A program made the position numbers and the translations under genes. DNA of 7,954 nt from Rhodospirillaceae bacterium (lineage in GTDB: Bacteria; Pseudomonadota; Alphaproteobacteria; Rhodospirillales; Magnetospirillaceae), in contig JASLCK010000158.1 of NCBI GenBank assembly GCA_030151865.1, positions 1 to 7,954 of the forward strand, written 5' to 3'. Within the stretch, counting starts at the first letter, position 1; every line of letters starts with the position of its first letter. Positions 7,301-7,954 of this stretch are shown here, in pieces. The notes under the pieces were generated by a model. The model ran no database searches. It was not told the origin of the DNA and saw only the letters and a list, made by a program, of their open reading frames with translations.

Positions 7301-7954
7301 CCGATTGGTGGGCGCATTCGATCATCGCCATATCTTCGTTGATCCCAATCCCGACCCGGAAGCCTCGTTCATCGAACGTGAACGGATGTTCGCTCTGCCC
7401 CGCTCCAGCTGGGCCGATTACGACGTCTCCAAGCTGTCGGCAGGCGGCGGGATTTATCCCCGCGACGCCAAGACCCTTCATCTCAGCAAGGAAGCCCGCG
7501 AGCGTTTCGGCATCGAAACCGAAACTGTAACCCCGGTCGAACTGATGCGCGCCATCCTGACGGCCCAGGTCGATCTGCTGTGGTTTGGCGGCATTGGCAC
7601 CTATGTCAAAGCTGGCAGCGAAAGCAACGCCGAGGTGGGGGACCGCGCCAACGAAGCCCTGCGCATCGACGGGGCGGACATCCGCGCCAAGGTGCTGGGC
7701 GAAGGGGCCAATCTGGCGGTAACCCAGTTGGGCCGTATCGAATACGCCCTGGCGGGCGGACGACTGAACACCGACGCCATCGATAACTCGGCGGGCGTCG
7801 ATTGTTCGGACCACGAGGTCAATATCAAGATCCTGGTGGGCGATGCCGTGGCGTCCGGCGACATGACCTTAAAGCAGCGCAACGAGCTGCTGGCGGCCAT
7901 GACCGAGGATGTCGGCCATCTGGTTCTGCGGGACAATTACCTGCAAACCCAGGC
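4314..7954 (+). CDS. gdhB: NAD-dependent glutamate dehydrogenase, large (about 180 kDa) class, 3' end outside window
   Basis: Predicted to oxidise L-glutamate to 2-oxoglutarate and ammonium with NAD+, mainly catabolic; cytosolic. The frame is open for 1213 codons to the window edge; family members have about 1600 residues, so roughly 400 are missing. The N-terminal regulatory part includes HSIVEVVNDDMPFLVDSI (93-110, an ACT-like start), DDHFTFLGYRSF (around 230) and STVHRPVPLDIIVVKRF (297-313). A linker segment is YRRWGRSFPTSYLETYGPR (513-531). The catalytic domain starts near RGGIRWSDR (807-815). MVKNAVIVPVGSKGG (831-845) carries Lys833 and Lys843, matching the substrate and catalytic lysines of glutamate dehydrogenases. 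The NAD site is GVGDMSGDVFGNG (977-989). DNSAGVDCSDHEVNIK (1157-1172) is also a family hallmark. An in-frame stop at 4284-4286, with no start codon before 4314, fixes the start; GGAA at 4305-4308 is a weak ribosome binding site. The Caulobacter relative is called gdhZ. No frameshift seen. Confidence 0.96.
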   Translation, partial: MSPRIDLLKENLIEKVVAFARDQLPSANLPAAERLLRAYYDNVAPEDILSRDPESLYGAGMALLSFARRRIPGTPKLRVYHPSPDECGWTSEHSIVEVVNDDMPFLVDSITAALQRQEIGVHLVVHPILAVSRDTDGKMTDLTDQPADGAVLESLMHVEIDRQTPQAAEQLAARLLGVLQDVRAAVEDWSAMRGRMEAVLEEVSALPAGLPAEEVAEANDFLRWIYDDHFTFLGYRSFRFSAEGAVELEDEHGLGLLRDPSLRVFDEERDLAAMPPEVQAFLRRPQLLLLAKGDRVSTVHRPVPLDIIVVKRFDAEGRVVGMYNIVGLYTAAAYTRPPLMIPLLRRKVESVVERAGFLANSHDGRALQAILENYPRDELLQADEQSLFDTALAILRLQERQRVAVFVRKDEFERFVSALVFLPRDRYDTRLRLIVQDLLEQSYGGRVTTWYTQVADSPLARLHFIVRTRSGSVPDVDLAELESRLAEAARSWSDRLQEVLVEEHGEDRGLSLYRRWGRSFPTSYLETYGPRTALLDIDRIEAAVAGPAKGMGLYFYRPVEAADTEARFKIYQGGQPVALSDVLPVFEHMGFRVISEVPYALRRDGEDPVWIHDFTMAAIDGKSFEIAHLRTAFEDAFRAVVNGQAEDDGFNRLIVNAGLSWRQVMILRAYAKYLRQAGSTFSQSYVERSVTGNPTVAALLVALFEARFDPAQASDGEAESKAIETALEAVTSADEDRILRRFLNLIDSTLRTNAFQAAADGQPKDYLSLKLDSKRIQGLPLPRPNVEVFVYSTRMEGIHLRGGKVARGGIRWSDRPEDFRTEILGLIKAQMVKNAVIVPVGSKGGFVVKRPPKTGGREAFLEEGITCYKTLMRGLLDITDNLAGGKLVAPAQVIRRDADDPYLVVAADKGTATFSDIANGVSADYGFWLDDAFASGGSVGYDHKVMGITARGAWVSVQRHFREMGIDVQTQDFTAVGVGDMSGDVFGNGMLRSRHTRLVGAFDHRHIFVDPNPDPEASFIERERMFALPRSSWADYDVSKLSAGGGIYPRDAKTLHLSKEARERFGIETETVTPVELMRAILTAQVDLLWFGGIGTYVKAGSESNAEVGDRANEALRIDGADIRAKVLGEGANLAVTQLGRIEYALAGGRLNTDAIDNSAGVDCSDHEVNIKILVGDAVASGDMTLKQRNELLAAMTEDVGHLVLRDNYLQTQ

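Noticed and set aside
5628..7814. A very long open frame (728 codons) on the minus strand, opposite the glutamate dehydrogenase gene
   Set aside because: Its translation is rich in His, Gln, Gly and Ala with no recognisable domain. It lies wholly opposite a strongly conserved coding frame. In GC-rich coding DNA the antisense frame often lacks stops, so this is a shadow.
1..7954. Mobile element, CRISPR array, tRNA or rRNA gene, or defence system
   Set aside because: No transposase or integrase, terminal repeats, regularly spaced repeats, tRNA-like cloverleaf or nuclease/toxin-like gene was seen. All long frames are explained by conserved housekeeping or envelope genes.

Overview
The window looks like ordinary chromosome from a GC-rich alphaproteobacterium. 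Rhodospirillales relatives such as Magnetospirillum are my best guess, from codon usage, the protein families present and remembered protein similarity; no database search was possible. The gene content is core metabolism and envelope synthesis. I see no insertion sequence, phage gene, CRISPR array, tRNA or rRNA.

Left part (1-3453, all + strand): four closely spaced genes. The 3' part of a 16S rRNA m5C methyltransferase gene (rsmB type) is followed after 38 bp by gmhB (heptose bisphosphate phosphatase). A family 2 glycosyltransferase follows 6 bp later and a GT4-type glycosyltransferase 4 bp after that. The last three probably form a lipopolysaccharide-core module: GmhB helps make the activated heptose, and the two transferases would add sugars to the core. 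The rRNA methyltransferase is probably only a co-transcribed neighbour.

Middle (3454-4313): a convergent junction of only 12 bp separates the second glycosyltransferase from a minus-strand ABC ATPase of the LivF class. That gene stands alone here, with no permease, binding protein or LivG next to it. It has an insertion of about 22 residues in the helical domain and a short C-terminus. A 125-bp AT-rich divergent intergenic region follows, with roughly helically phased T-tracts, a direct repeat and a small palindrome. It is the only substantial non-coding stretch in the window.

Right part (4314-7954, + strand): a reading frame of 1213 complete codons without a stop runs off the window. It encodes most of a large (about 180 kDa class) NAD-dependent glutamate dehydrogenase, including its N-terminal regulatory region, catalytic lysine loop and NAD-binding glycine motif. 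It converts glutamate to 2-oxoglutarate and ammonium.

I found no convincing undescribed system. The points most worth a second look are the solitary, atypical LivF-like ATPase and the intergenic control region it shares with the glutamate dehydrogenase gene.
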